Source of the DNA: Wyeomyia smithii
Lineage: Eukaryota; Arthropoda; Insecta; Diptera; Culicidae
Direction of reading: 5' to 3'
Assembly (NCBI RefSeq): GCF_029784165.1
Contig: NC_073696.1
Location: 111,632,665 to 111,696,664, forward strand
Length of the DNA stretch: 64,000 nucleotides
Each line of letters opens with the position of its first letter. Within the stretch, counting starts at the first letter, position 1. The notes below the pieces were generated by a model. The model was not told the origin of the DNA. It saw nothing but the letters and a program-made list of their open reading frames with translations, and did not search any database. Below are positions 1 to 14,000 of the stretch, one piece after another. Made by a program: the position numbers and the translations under genes.

Positions 1-1859
1 ACCTTTTCCTCCTTCTCGTTCGCGCTGTCATAACTAATCTATGAGCTTATCATTATAACAGGGGCTTATTTTTATTCTTTGTTTTTTTTTTTTTTTTTGT
101 TTCATGGACCAATTCATTCACAAATCAAATAGATCTTGCACCGACTGATTATACACGAGTACTGTATTGGGTACTGAAAGAAATATTGTTACCAGAACTG
201 TGGTTATGGTCAAAATATTGTTGGGTAAAATGTATGAATGTGCATTTATATGATAGTTTCGATAAGTTTTGCGAAATAGAAATAAGTATCGCAACAATGT
301 ACTGGTGCTTTTTCCACCTATGCCTAGCTTTAGAATGTACATAGAATCAGTGTTAGAGGATGTATGTTATCAAATTCTACAAGATGACTGATTTGTACGT
401 GAATGTATTATTAATAAATTACATTATCGAAACTGTAATACTAGAATGGAAAGTGAACTGTTGACGATAGGATTAATAGTGTGATAGGTATAGATTTGTA
501 TATAACGTTTAGTTTACTAATTCAGTACAAGACTTGTGCTCAGGTTGCAGCTCTCAAACGTTTGGATGTGTAGGTCCGGTGAGAATGGTTCGCTTATTCG
601 GCTGGATATGCAAAGACGGTATTAATTTAACTGCACTGCTTCTGTTGCTCATTATGCATGTCTGGCTTAATTGACTTGACGGAATTAGTTTTTTTCATAT
701 TCGTTCAACTTTGCTGCTAACAGTCTTTCAGAGGCTTATGATTACTTTGCTAAATACTGATTTTTGCTTAAAGAAATATCGAGTTACCAAGCAAACTATA
801 TTCATAATGCTGCGTACTGATATTATAATAACAATTTATAATAAATCATCAATTTCGAACATTTTGATCTTTTGAACTGTATATCAAGGCTTCGAAAAAA
901 TGTTGACCTGGTCAGTCACAAAAATATTGTCAGCGTTGAACTAAATGATTTAGCATAGGAAACTTAACTTCTGCTGAAAAACATATCAAAAATTCAATTT
1001 TTAATCGCGAAAAATCGCACATGAACTGCGGTATGAATATTGAATATTATTTTATTTTGTATCAATTTAGAATTTATATCACTTAAAAGTTTACTGCGTA
1101 TGAAGCTGGATATATTTTGAGCAAGCTATAAAAAAACTAATGATTGTTCTATGTTAAATTCAACGTAATTTTCATTTTTCCAGCACACCTTCGTTTTTCT
1201 AGTCAACCTACATACATTGCACAACGAGCTGAATGATTGAGTTATTCAACATTTCGCACTTAAACATACGCAGAATCATACTCTACATCAGAGTATCTGC
1301 AAAACAAAATAAATTTCGATTGGTTGGATAGTGCATAGTGTTTTAAGTTTACCTAAATTATAAAATAAGAAACATTAAATTTTGCTTCACGGCTAAAGTA
1401 ATAATAGTAATACTACATTCTAATACACTTGCTGAACATTTTTATCAATTTGCGTCAATAGAAAAACAAAATTAAATTATAAAATCATTTCGCACCCCCC
1501 TTTCATCACGTTTTGCCTGGTTCGTTGAGGTTCTTGCAGTAATACAAACCCTTCCTGATTTTAGTTTCTTTTATATATATATATACTCACTTAGTTCAAT
1601 ATAAACTATTGTAAATGTCTGAAGTCTAAACATCGAATCACTGTAGCAATGGGCTGAATACGACTAAAATTCGTAGATAATTATTCATTCTGCCAATACT
1701 TCTTACTGTACATCTTCTTCAAACATCATTAACATTCTGACACACTTGAAACATCATTTATGCCTGGTAAAATAATACAATGTTGGAATGAACGGGCTTC
1801 CTGGTTTAAGCTGTCTGTACAGAGCAGGGAGACATTCGGTGTACCCGTGATCATCCTGC
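1..1859. other. 3' flank / UTR of the anoctamin gene, no gene seen
   Basis: AT-rich sequence downstream of the anoctamin stop codon at 1860-1862. Part of it should be the 3' UTR, but I could not pick a convincing polyadenylation site. A T-run lies near 82-98. No open frame resembles a known protein. Confidence 0.5.
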
Positions 1860-2021
1860 TTACGTATGCCCTGAGCCATTATTGTGATTATTACTACTAC
1901 TGCCCAAGTGCGAGTGTTGCAAATTTTGGTTGCGCTGATTTAGAACGTCATCGACCTGGATCAGCTGCTCAATCGGTATCAATGATAACTCGCCCCCAGG
2001 GGGTGGCGCCGGTAAGGAGTC
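1860..2021 (-). CDS. Anoctamin terminal exon 18
   Basis: Acceptor TTCTAG, phase 0, 53 codons then TAA. It begins DSLPAPPPGGELSLIPIEQL and ends in an Asn/Ser/His-rich tail. The GGELS-x-IPI-[DE]-QLI block looks like the conserved end of insect ANO8-like proteins; that is from memory and should be checked by alignment. Confidence 0.75.
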   Translation of the reverse strand, partial: DSLPAPPPGGELSLIPIEQLIQVDDVLNQRNQNLQHSHLGSSSNNHNNGSGHT

Positions 2022-5000
2022 CTAGAATAATTGTTATGTTAACATTATACTACGTAAAGTTGTGCTAGGATGATAAATACTCTCGCTTCCTGGGCTGCCT
2101 TCTCGGCACGCTTCGCTCGTTGTTCCTTTAATTTAAGGGAAAAGATAGCCACTGACCGTGCCCTTTTAACTAAGCTTTGCTTCAGACGTGACTTCTTTGC
2201 AGCTAATTCAGCAGCAGCTAGAACAGACAAGTAATGGTTATTTGTAGATCCTTTCATATTGAAAATTACACACCCTTGGCTTCCTCCTCGGTTTGTGTTT
2301 TTACAGATGGAGCACTTGTGCTTGTTCCAGCTTGTTCAGGAACTTTAGGCGCCATGTTGTTCCACGACGGTGCACCTTTCAAAAGTTCCGAATCGGATCC
2401 CGTGGCCAGCTCTTGTTGCTGGAATTGAAGTAGTAAAATGAATGTCAAACAGCGGTTGTAATACCTCATACGCACGTGTACTAACTAAATGAACCATCAA
2501 GTGCGTTCTACTAGCGAGCACACGTAGTATCCTATTATTGGCTTACTATTATTCTGATTGCTATTTTTAGGATTTATTCGATTGAAGTTTTTATTGCATG
2601 CTTGTTTGCGGTGACCTAATTGCTAATATATTGACTATGAAACTAAAGAGTAAATCGTAAATGTACTATCGCACATTTGAAATAAAATACTATAAATTAC
2701 ACACCTATTTCAATACGGAAAATAAAAATGTCATATATCTGGTTTAATATAACAGGTCACAAAATAACTATTGTTATATTTTCATACAGCAAACTGATCT
2801 TTTCGATTTAATATTTATAGGGGAGTAGTACCAGTTATGGCAATACCTAAAAAATGTACCAGTTATGGCATGAACCAGTTATGGCCCATGGAGTTTAAAT
2901 GGAGTATTGCCATAACTGGTACCATTGCGTTTATGCGATATAGCCATAACTGGTGCACTTGCCATAACTGGCTCACCTACCCTATCTGTTTTAATCATAG
3001 TCATCATTATAATCTCATCACCTGATGAGAGGCCTAAACCAATCGACTATGTGATGACCAGACGGCCGTTAGTAATAGGTAGATATATCAAAATGACTGT
3101 CAGAAAAAAGACTCAAAACCGTTTCCATACCGAATTATGTTTTTAAAATATCATAGTAATGTCCATAAACAAGGTGAACAATAAATACACTGGTATAGAG
3201 ATAATATTTTCAGTAACATGATCAGTCACTGACCTTGATGACAACAATATTAAAAATTATAAGGTTTTTGCTTCTAGCGATAAAAGAACTGTTTTGAAGT
3301 GATGATTAGATATTCATAGCTGTGGGTTCGGCCCAAACGAAATGAAAATGTTCGAAATCTTTAACAGATACCTAGTCCAAAATAAGAGAGAATCTTAGAA
3401 TATAACTTTTTAGATTCAACCGAATCGTCACTCAATATTGCACACATATTTTCAGTTTCCACTAAAGCTAACAGATTTTTCTCTTTTTTTTTAACTTAAG
3501 CAGTTGTTATTCCAAATCATTTTCAAAATGTAAAAATTAAAACTATTATAGTAGTGAACAGAACAGCCATAATAAATTTGCATCTTTAAAACATTTCAAA
3601 ATGTGCAGTATAATAAAACAAAAGTTTTTCAAAAAAAAATCACACGTTGAAATACCTAAACACTCTTGACAAATTTTCTCCAACTCTCGTCATCATTTGA
3701 ATACAAATATTAGTTTTATGAATTAGAATAACCGTCCACTCTAACAAATAACGAAACATGATTATTGTGTTACAATTTCATCGTTGGACCCTTGCAGTTT
3801 CAAATTAAAAACGAGTCATTTCATCTCAAATTATCAAAAAAGAACATGCGTGTCAAAGACTTTCTCAGATTTGGCACATAGTTTGAGAAATTGTTCATAT
3901 AACGTCAATATGGGAAAACCTTAACTTCGTTGTCAAATAAAACACCTCTTGTTCGCTTTTCATGAATTGGAACACATCCATAACTTATTAAAGTTAGATC
4001 CACTTCTGAATTAAAGTTAGATTCACTTTCAACTCAAATCTTCGTGAATGTGACCACACCCACAACTTCTGAATTAAAGTAAGATCCACTTAATATTTGG
4101 TCGCAGCTTTCTATTTAATGTGGCGCCTCTAGTGACGGTTACTAGAAATCAATGACAGCGCATTAATTAAGAAGGTTTGCTTACATTAAAATCGAGTCAG
4201 TGGATCAAAAGTATTCGACGATGGAACGTGGAAGACGTGAGCAAATTTTGCACACTCACGTTGAAAAAACCGGCGTGGTCAGGTGCAAACATTCCCCAAA
4301 TTAACCGTAAACAGCGTGCTGAAACGATTGAATGAAACTCTAATGCTAGATCGCACTAATAACAGCAACCGCAGAAGTGGAATGATTGACAAGCAGCTAT
4401 GATTGAAAGTCTGCAGAGTAGGTCGGACGACCCGCGGGACTACCCTGTGCGATTTGGCCTAGAAATTCTCGGCACCGTACAGCACTGTTCGACGAATCTG
4501 TCGGCGTGAAGGCCTGCGGTCGTTCACCCCAACAGAACTCTCAAGCAGAATCTCGTTGCAAAACGCTGCGCTAGGATGCTGTATGAGAAAGTCTTGACCA
4601 AATTCGATGGCTTTATACCACAATATATCTAACTAATGGTAGCAGTGTAAATTCGACGGCTGCATTTTAATGGACGATGAGACATCTGTGAGAAGGGATT
4701 CTGCGCAGCTCCCAGAACAAAAATTCCATATGTCCAAGCGCAAGGTTGATTTTTTTTTCTTCATCTATAGTTTATTTGACACGGCACAAATAAAATTCAA
4801 TGTTTAACGGCGCCAATTATGGTAGCTTACTTTCTAAAGTATCTTAATAACTAAAAGCAAATTTTTTATCCTCGCTGCCGACTACGAGCTGAAACTAAAT
4901 CTAACTTAAAACTAGAATATTTTGCATTAAAAGCACAGGTTTGCTGTTTGATGGTTTTCATTGCCATAGGTAAGCAGCATATTAAATTTGTTCCGCTGCT

Positions 5001-8000
5001 GGGCCAAGATATTACGGACTGGCATATTGGTTTGTTTCCATCGGGCCTTGAGAGTATCGTGCGGGTCTGATTGCTGTTTCCAGATCCGGGGTCTTAACGT
5101 GTTCTTGTCGTTTGGTTGGATGTAGGCGGAAGGGGACAGGACTAAACTGGGGCGTGGATGGATTTCAGGAAAACGTATATAAGGGACATGTAGGATAGGT
5201 CACGGCTCGCCAAGACATCACGAACAGGAACAGCCGGCTGCCTACCTTCGGCCTGCAGGGAAGCTATTAATCTAGACCTGGCGTCACGGTGTACAGGGCA
5301 TGACCAAACAACGTGCTCTATGTCGTGATAACCTTCACCACAGGCACAGATACCACTCTCCCCGAGCCCAACACGACGGAGATGCGCGTCAAATCTATAG
5401 TGATTGGACATAAGCCGGGACATCACGCAAATGAAATCCCGACCTACATCCAACCCCTTGAACCACGGGTTCGTCGATACCTTGGGGATAATGGAATGTA
5501 ACCACCTTCCCAGTTCCCCCTTGGTCCAAGAATTTTGCCAACTGATGATCGTATTCTGACGTACAAATGCGAAAAATTCATCTCTCATAAATATCACCGT
5601 TTGTTGCGCCCACCTTAGCCAAAGAGTCCGCTTTCTCATTACCCGGTATCGAGCAGTGAGAAGGGACCCACGCTAAGGTAATCTGAGTATATTTTTCGGA
5701 TAAAGCACTCAGATGTTCCCGTATTTTCCCTGGGAAATACGGAGAGTGCTTAACATCTTTCATCGATCGGAGAGCCTCAATGGAACTGAGACTATCCGTA
5801 AAGATGAAATAATGGTCCGTGGGCATTTTTCGATAATCTCTAGGGTGTACTGAATTGCAGCTTATTCTGCGACGTAAACAGAAGCAGGATTACCGAGCTT
5901 ATGATAGACGGTTAAATTGTTATTGAAGATACCGAAGCCAGTCGACCCATCAAGAAGTGATCCGTCAGTGTAGTACATATTGTCGCAGTTGATGTTTCGA
6001 TATTTATTGGAAAATTTTTTAGGGATCTGCTGCACGCGTAAATGATCCGGGATTCCACGAGTTTCTTCTGTCATGGATGTATCGAAAAACACAGTAGAAT
6101 CAGAAGTATTTGATAAGTCGACACGATTTGGAATATTCGAAGAAGGGTTAATGTTTTGGGACATGTGATTGAAATACAATGTCATAAAACGGGTTTGAGA
6201 ATTAAGTTCGATTAACCATTCAAAATTTGCAATCACGGGACGGTTCAAGACCTCACATTTGATAAGAATACGAGAAGACAGGCTCCAGAAGCGGTTTTTC
6301 AATGGTAGTACTCCAGCTAAGATCTCCAAACTCATCGTATGGGTCGATTGCATGCAACCCAAGGCGATACGCAAACAACGATATTGTATTCGCTCCAGTT
6401 TGATCAAATGTGTGTTTGCTGCGGAGCGGAAGCAGAAACACCCGTACTCAATAACAGACAGTATCGTTGTTTGGTAAAGCCTTATAAGGTCTCCTGGGTA
6501 GGCTCCCCACCATTGTCCGGTTATTGTACGAAGAAAATTCACTCTTTGTTGACATTTTTTCATCAGATACCTCACGTGACAACCCCAGGTGCCTTTAGAG
6601 TCGAACCAGACACCAAGATATTTGTGTACCAAAACCTGAGAAATCGTTTTACCCATTAATTGTGTTTGAAGCTGAGCAGGTTCATGCTTCCTAGGAAAAA
6701 CTACTATCTCAGTCTTCTCCGGAGAGAATTCGATACCTAGCTGTAAAGCCCAAGCAGACAAATTGTCCAAGGTATCTTGCAATGCTCCTTGCAAATCGGC
6801 TGCTTTGGCTCCTGTAACAGAGATTACACTGTCGTCTGCAAGTTGTCTTATCGTGCATGAATTTGCCAGACATTCGTCGATGTCATTTACATGAAAGTTG
6901 TAAAGAAGGGGGCTTAAACATGAGCCCTGGGGAAGACCCATGTAGCTAATGCGAAAAGTTGCCAAATCGCCGTGCGTAAAATGCATGTGCTTTTCGGACA
7001 ACAAATTGTGCAAAAAATTGTTCAAAATTGGAGAAAATCCTTGTCGGTGAAGTTTACCCGAAAAAATGTCAATAGAAACGGAATCAAAAGCCTCCTTAAT
7101 GTCCAAGAACGCAGACGCCATTTGTTCTTTGCGAGCATACGCCAGCTGAATATCTGTTGAAAGCAACGCAAGACAATCATTCGTCCCTTTGGCACGGCGG
7201 AAGCCAAATTGAGTATCTGATAGTAGACCATTTGATTCGACCCAATGGTCTAAACGACGAAGTATCATTTTTTCCATCAATTTCCGGATACAGGATAGCA
7301 TTGCAATCGGCCTATAAGAGTTGTGATCAGAAGCTGGTTTCCCTGGTTTTTGGATGGCGATCACCTTCACTTGCCTCCAATCCTGCGGTACAATGTTTTG
7401 CTCCAGGAACTTATTGAACAAGTTCAACAAGCGCCTCTTGGCATTGCCGGGTAGATTCTTCAACAAGTTGAATTTGATTCTATCTAACCCAGGCGCGTTA
7501 TTGTTGCAGGACAGGAGGGCAACTGAAAACTCTGCCATCGTAAAAGGTGATTCTATCGCGTCGTGGCCCGGAGACGCATCGCGAACAATGTTTTGCTCAG
7601 GAACAGAGTCCGGACATACTTTCCTGGCAAAATCAAATATCCACCGACTTGAAGACTCCTCGCTTTCGTTGACCGTTACGCGATTCCGCATTCTTCGGGC
7701 TGTGTTCCAAAGAGTGCTCATCGATGTCTCCCTCGACGTCTCGTTCACGAACCGACGCCAATATCCGCGTTTCTTTGCTTTAGCCAAACTTTTAAGCTTG
7801 GTATCAAGCTCCGAATACCGTAAATAGTCGCCAGGTATACCTCCCTTCTGGTAGGCCAAAAACGCGTCGGATCTTTGCGTGTAGACATCGGAGCACTCTT
7901 GGTCCCACCACGGAGTGGGAGGCCGTTCTTTGATCGTTACGCCGGGATATTTCTTCGTTTGGGCTTGCAACGCGGCGTCGAGAATCAAGCCCGCGAGGAG

Positions 8001-11000
8001 GTTGTATTCTTCAAGTGGTGGATGATGTTGAATCGACTCGACCGCTTTTGAAATCATTTCCTCGTATAACTTCCAATCGACATTCCGTGTGAGGTCATAC
8101 GGAATGTCAATTGGTCGCATGCGAGTTGACCCGTTTGTAATTGAAATAAGAATAGGCAGATGGTCGCTACCGTGAGGATCGAGGATTACCTTCCATGTGC
8201 AATCCAACCGTAGCGACGTCGAACATAAGGATAGATCCAAAGCGCTTGGGCGCGCTGGAGGTTTCGGGATACGTGTCATTTCACCGTTGTTTAAAATAGT
8301 CATGTCGAAGTCATCGCAAAGGTTATAGATTAAAGAGGAGCGGTTATCACTGTAAGGGGAACCCCAAGCCACACCATGAGAGTTGAAGTCTCCCAAAATC
8401 AAACGTGGCGAGGGAAGAAGTTCTATTAAATCAAAGAGCAGCCGTTGCCCAACCTGTGCTCTGGGAGGAATATATATTGAGGCAATACAAAGCTCTTTAC
8501 CTTGTATTGTCATTTGACATGCGACAACTTCGATGCCTGGAATCGAGGGGAGGTTAATACGATAGAAAGAATAGCACTTTTTAATCCCTAAAAGTACTCC
8601 TCCATCATATGAATGATCATATGGGGTGTCTCGATCAAGGCGAATAATATTAAAATCATGGAAGTTGAGATCAATATTTGAAGTAAGCCAAGTTTCACAA
8701 AGGGAAAATGCATCGCATTTGTTTTTATTTATCAAAACTTTAAACGAATCAATTTTTGGTAAAATACTTCTACAATTCCACTGTAAGACAGAGATAGAAT
8801 CCTTCATATACGCAGTTGAATTAGGCATCGAAGGATACAATCGCTGCAAGGAGGGGCCATTGGGCAGTCAACTGCTTCAAAAATGATCTAACTGTTGGGA
8901 GGAATACGGTAAGAAAAATTTTAATTGGATCGGGTACATTGAAATTTCCAAAAATCCAGTCCACAATGTCAGAAAATTTCACTAATCCAGAGTTTGTTTC
9001 ATCAACTGAATGTGCAAAAGGAACAACTGGGGTTTTAGATGTTCCTGGCAGTGCTGGGAACTCCTTCTGGGACTTTAAATTTGCAAGCCCAGGAGGAGTT
9101 TGCTTCGGTTTTTCCGCAGCACTGTTTGGTTTGTTCGTACTTTTCATTACACTTTGGGAAATCTTAGGACCTTTACGGGGAAGTTTAGGAGAAGAAACAT
9201 TTTTCCTCTTCCTAGACTCCTCAGGATTGGCATAAGATGTTCCCGCTGATGAATCGTCAGAATCGGTTTCATCAGAGGACAACAGATCAAAGGGGTTCGA
9301 TGTTATGGTAGAAGTGGTCACGGTCTTCTTCAGTATCTCAGCATAAGAACGCTTTGAACGCTCCTTAAGTGACCGCTTGATTTTATCTCTGCGCTGCATG
9401 TACACCGGGCATGTGGAGAGCTCATGCTGGTTTTCCCCACAGTGAATACATTTTTTAGCATTAACACTGCAAGAATCTTCCGCATGAGTCTCCCCACACT
9501 TGCTACATCGTGCTTTATTGCAGCAGTAGGCGGCTGTGTGGCCTAACTGCTTGCAATTGGTGCAATTCATAACACGGGGTACATACAATCGCACAGGCAG
9601 ACGAACCCGGTCGATCGAGACGTGGCTAGGGAGTGCAGATCCGGCAAACGTAACGCGAAACGAGTCTGACGGAGTGTAAACTTTTTTTCCGCCGACGAGA
9701 GCCATGGACCGCAATTGCTTACAATCCAAAATCTTCGCCTGTGTTTCGGTATTTTTGAAGCAACCGGTTGCGCTTTTTAGGATACACTCGACAGACAGAC
9801 TCGAATCGGTTATGACACCGTCGATCTCCACGTCTCGTGCGGGTATGTAAACGCGATACTCGCGTGTGAAGAGCTCAGAGCAAGCGATAGCATTGGCCTG
9901 TGCCAGATCACTGACCACGACACGGAGCTTGTTAGGTCGGACCTTGGAAATTTCGGTCACGGCCTTGTACCCCTTCGTCAGGTCTTCAGAAATTTGCAGT
10001 ATGTTTAATCGCTTTGAATTCACTCCTGCCTTTGGACGAAAATAAAAAGTATAGCTGCCCTGTTGAGATCCGTCCGGGTAAAGCCTGGGGCGAGGGGGGA
10101 CTGGAGAATTAACAGGGGAGGGGGTAACAGAAGGGTCAGGGTCAGGGGGGTTCGGGGATGGTGGCACGGGAGACGAGGGATCTATATCCATCGCGCTAAA
10201 TGTAGCGCACTAGCGCACTAGCGCCGACAAGAACACGTACCTATTTACTTCTTCCTTCCAGCAGTGGTTGTCCGATCGTTCGAAGCTGCACCCAAAGCAG
10301 CCAGCAGCACCAGTACAGCAGCACCAATACAGCCACCAGCAGTGAGCCGGGTGTGAGATCACTCAGCACAGCGACACGACTCGACTGTCAACTGATGGCC
10401 TTGAATTAGAAAGATCTATTCACTGTGCACAGATCAAAACTGCAGCTGGTATTTTGCACCAATACAGCCAAAGTTGCGAGCCGGGTACAGAACGTAGCGA
10501 CACAACTCACAATCTAGTTGGCCTTTAGCGCGAATAATACACTCTTTTGTTTGGCTATTCGTACACACGGACCGGATTGTAATAGAACGACCACTTTGCA
10601 CGTCCGTTTCTGTCGAGTGTTCGACGCGGAATGCGCGCAAGGTTGATGTCGCCAAGCGGTTTAAAGTCCTTAAAAATTCATCAATCACATGACGGTACGA
10701 TGAAGTTTTGTTCTGCTGCCACTACAGCCGGGGAGTTATCAACCTACCAAATTACCCAGATTTTCATCCAATTGAAAAATATTGGGCGATAATCAAGAGC
10801 AGTGGCAAAACGATAAAAAAAAAACGATTTACATAGATGGTGGAAGAAAATGGAGGATCGAGTTGACAGTTCCACTGTGCAGAAGATGATGCACAGTATA
10901 AAACGAAAAGTGTATGATTTTATCCGAAACTCAGACGAATATTTTTTCTGTATTTTCCCTTTAAAGGTCAAATATAAAAATGATCAAACTTTATTGGTCC

Positions 11001-14000
11001 AATATCTTTGATGTCAAAGAACGAGTTGTGTTATATCGATCACATCTTTCAATAGATCTATTTTTGTTTCTAGAGAACTACAAATAACTCACAAAAAAGC
11101 GTATTTCCATAAAAACTGAAATTTTACAAACTTCATATTGAAATACTTCAAAAACGAATGCATTTAGTAAGTTGGTCGCCAAGAGCTTTGTGATTTTAAA
11201 TTATTATTGAATTCATATTGCATCTTTGGTATTTCATTTGTCTTAAAAATGTTTAAATTGAAAGAACAATGTTAGAAACTCAACTTTTAAGTAAAAATAG
11301 ATGCATTCACGAAGTTAATTATTCTGATCTTTTCAAATTGACACTACTACACTAAAATCTTTTTTACGGGAAGGATACGGAGCGCATAAAATAAACTGCG
11401 TTAATTGCGAAATTCACATAAAACACTTTATTTGCTAAAGGCTTTTAATCATTTATGCTAAATAATTTCGAAAAAGAATCAATAGCAGCATTATTTCCAC
11501 ATGCCAATCGAGCTGAAAATTAGGAAAACAATATAAAAACCTAAATTAATCCACCTAGCGGTCAGACTCAGCCTTTCTCATTCAAACTTATTATTTGTAA
11601 AAATAGATTTACATGAATGCTTAAATCCAAAAAGGTGTATTCACTCTTTGGGTTCTAAAATATTGATGTTGTAATTAAAGTATAAAATATGAAATTTGAC
11701 GTAATGTTAGTGCTTCAAAAATAGCGAAATATAAGAAATGACTCTTAATTTCGAACAATTTAATCACGAGCGATACCGGTAACGTTCAAATAGTACGATA
11801 CCACATTCAAATCATGTTGAAGCCATATATATTGTTCAAAGCAGCTATAGTGATGAATAGTCTTTGAATTTCTTTTCCTTACAAGACTTTTGAACAGTAT
11901 ATCAAATTTTTATGAAGTTTGTTATTTGTAAGGTTGAGAGATGACTCGTTTATGTGACACTAGTTATGTTCAAATAAGTCGTGTAATACTTGAGATGATA
12001 GACTTTCGTTGTTTTACAAATTAAAACATAACGGTTGCTTAAGTTTGATTACAATCAAATGAAATGGGAACGTATGGGGGAGCCAAACTTTGAAACCACG
12101 TGTTCAATCATAATTCATCAGTTAACCCTTAACTATCCCGTTCATTCGATATCAATATTGTTCAAATCTGTTGTGTAGTTTCTAAGATAATGAAGTTTCG
12201 TGATTTTCACATTTCGATACATTACAGACGAAGTTACATTCCGATTACAGCAAAATTCAATAGGGTGTTATGAGGCAGCTAGACCTTTCATTTGATACTA
12301 ATTCTGTGGAAATCGGGTCAACCATCTCTAAGAAAAGTGAGTGAGCCCAAGTAGTCATCAGAATATGTTTCTTTTCATAGCTGGATTTCACATTTTTAAA
12401 CATAACAGGAAAAGTAATAATCCGTTCGCAAAAAAAAAAAAAACATTAGAGTCTTATGGGGCAACAAGACTTTCCATATGACACTGATTTTATGAAAATC
12501 GGTCCAGCCATCTCTGAGAAACATGAGTGAGATTAAACAGTCTCCAGAATACTTTTCTTTCTGTGACTTCTGAATCATATGTTTAATCTTCATAAAATTC
12601 AAAAGTTGAGGGTTTTTAGGTAGCCCGTTCATTTGAAACCAATTTTGTTCAAATCGGTTGTGTAGTTTCTGAGATATTGATGTTTCGTGATTTTTACATT
12701 TTGATACATAACCTCTAAACTAGAAATCAGATTACAATAAAACTCAATAGGGTCTTATAAGGCAACTAGACCTTTCAATTGCAATTGATTTCATTGAAAT
12801 CGATTCAGCCATCTTTGAGAAAATCGAGTGAGATTGGGTGAGCGTTACACACACACAGCTCGTCGAACTGAGTCGAGTGGTATACGACATTCGGCCCTTT
12901 TAAGCACTTTTATACCTTTAGTTTTTGCAGTGATTGCCATACCTTCTAGGAGAAAGGCAAAAAAATCCCGAGCAAGGCCGCAAACATTGAAATAGTACAA
13001 TATTAAATTTAAATGATGTTGAGGCCACATATTTTGATTGTAGCTATAGTTTTAAACAGTCCGCGGGTTTCGTCTCTTTCTATAACTTTCAAACCACATG
13101 TTTAAACATTATGAATTCATTTTTTAAGGGTTTGAAAGCCCATTTATTTGAATTCAACTATGTTCATAGCTTCTGAGATATAAGAGCGTTTTTCACATTC
13201 TGACGCAGCGCCAAAACTAAAATATTTGATTACAATGAAATTCAATAGCAACCTAAGCGGCAAATAGACCCTTCATTTGACACCAAGGTAGAAAGAATCG
13301 GTCAGACCATCTCTGAGAAAAGTGAGTGCGAAAGAAAGGTGCACATACACACGTACACACCCACACACAAACATATACACCTATACATGCATATATGCAG
13401 AAAATGCTCGATTCGTCGAACTGAGTTGAGTAGTATATGACATTCGGCCATTTCAATTATTTTTCTACCTTTTAATTAGCCAGTGATCGTTAGGAGAAAG
13501 TCAATATGTTTACTTTCATTATGTGATTTCACATTTTTATGAACAACGGACACAGTTACAATCCGATTGCAATGAAATTCAATAGCAACCTATGGGGCAA
13601 CTAGACCTTTCATTTGACACTAATTTTGTGAAAATCGGTTTAGCCATTACTGAGAAAAATGAGTGAGTTTAAACAACCTCAGAAAAACTTTTCTTTACAT
13701 AACTTTTGAACCATATGTTCAATCATAACGAAATTCAAAAGTTAAGGGTTCTGGAGACAGCCCAATCATTTGAAACCAGTTTTCTTGAAATCGGTTGTGT
13801 GGTTTCTGAGATATTGATGTTTCGTTATTTTTACATTTTGATACATAACCTCTAAACTAAAAATCCGATTGCAATGAAACTCAATAGCAACCTATGGCGC
13901 AACTGGACCTTCCGTTTGCGATTAATTTCATGAAAATCGGTCCAGCCATCTCTGAGAAAAGTAAGTGAGAAAAAAAAGTTGCACATACACACACACATAC

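Larger units (their letters stand above)
4751..10635 (-). mobile_element. I-clade non-LTR retrotransposon (MosquI-like), full length, decayed
   Basis: Complete from 5' end (10635) to an A-run at 4751-4758 (AATAAA-like signal just upstream), bounded by a perfect 13-bp duplication. It has a 5' UTR of about 440 bp, a zinc-knuckle ORF1 and an endonuclease/RT/RNase H ORF2. RNase H after RT and three zinc knuckles in ORF1 favour the I clade over Jockey. ORF2 has at least one stop and two frame changes in its last third, so this copy is not autonomous. Confidence 0.9.

Noticed and set aside
8626..9235. Plus-strand open frames across the I-clade LINE
   Set aside because: Antisense shadows of ORF1 and ORF2.
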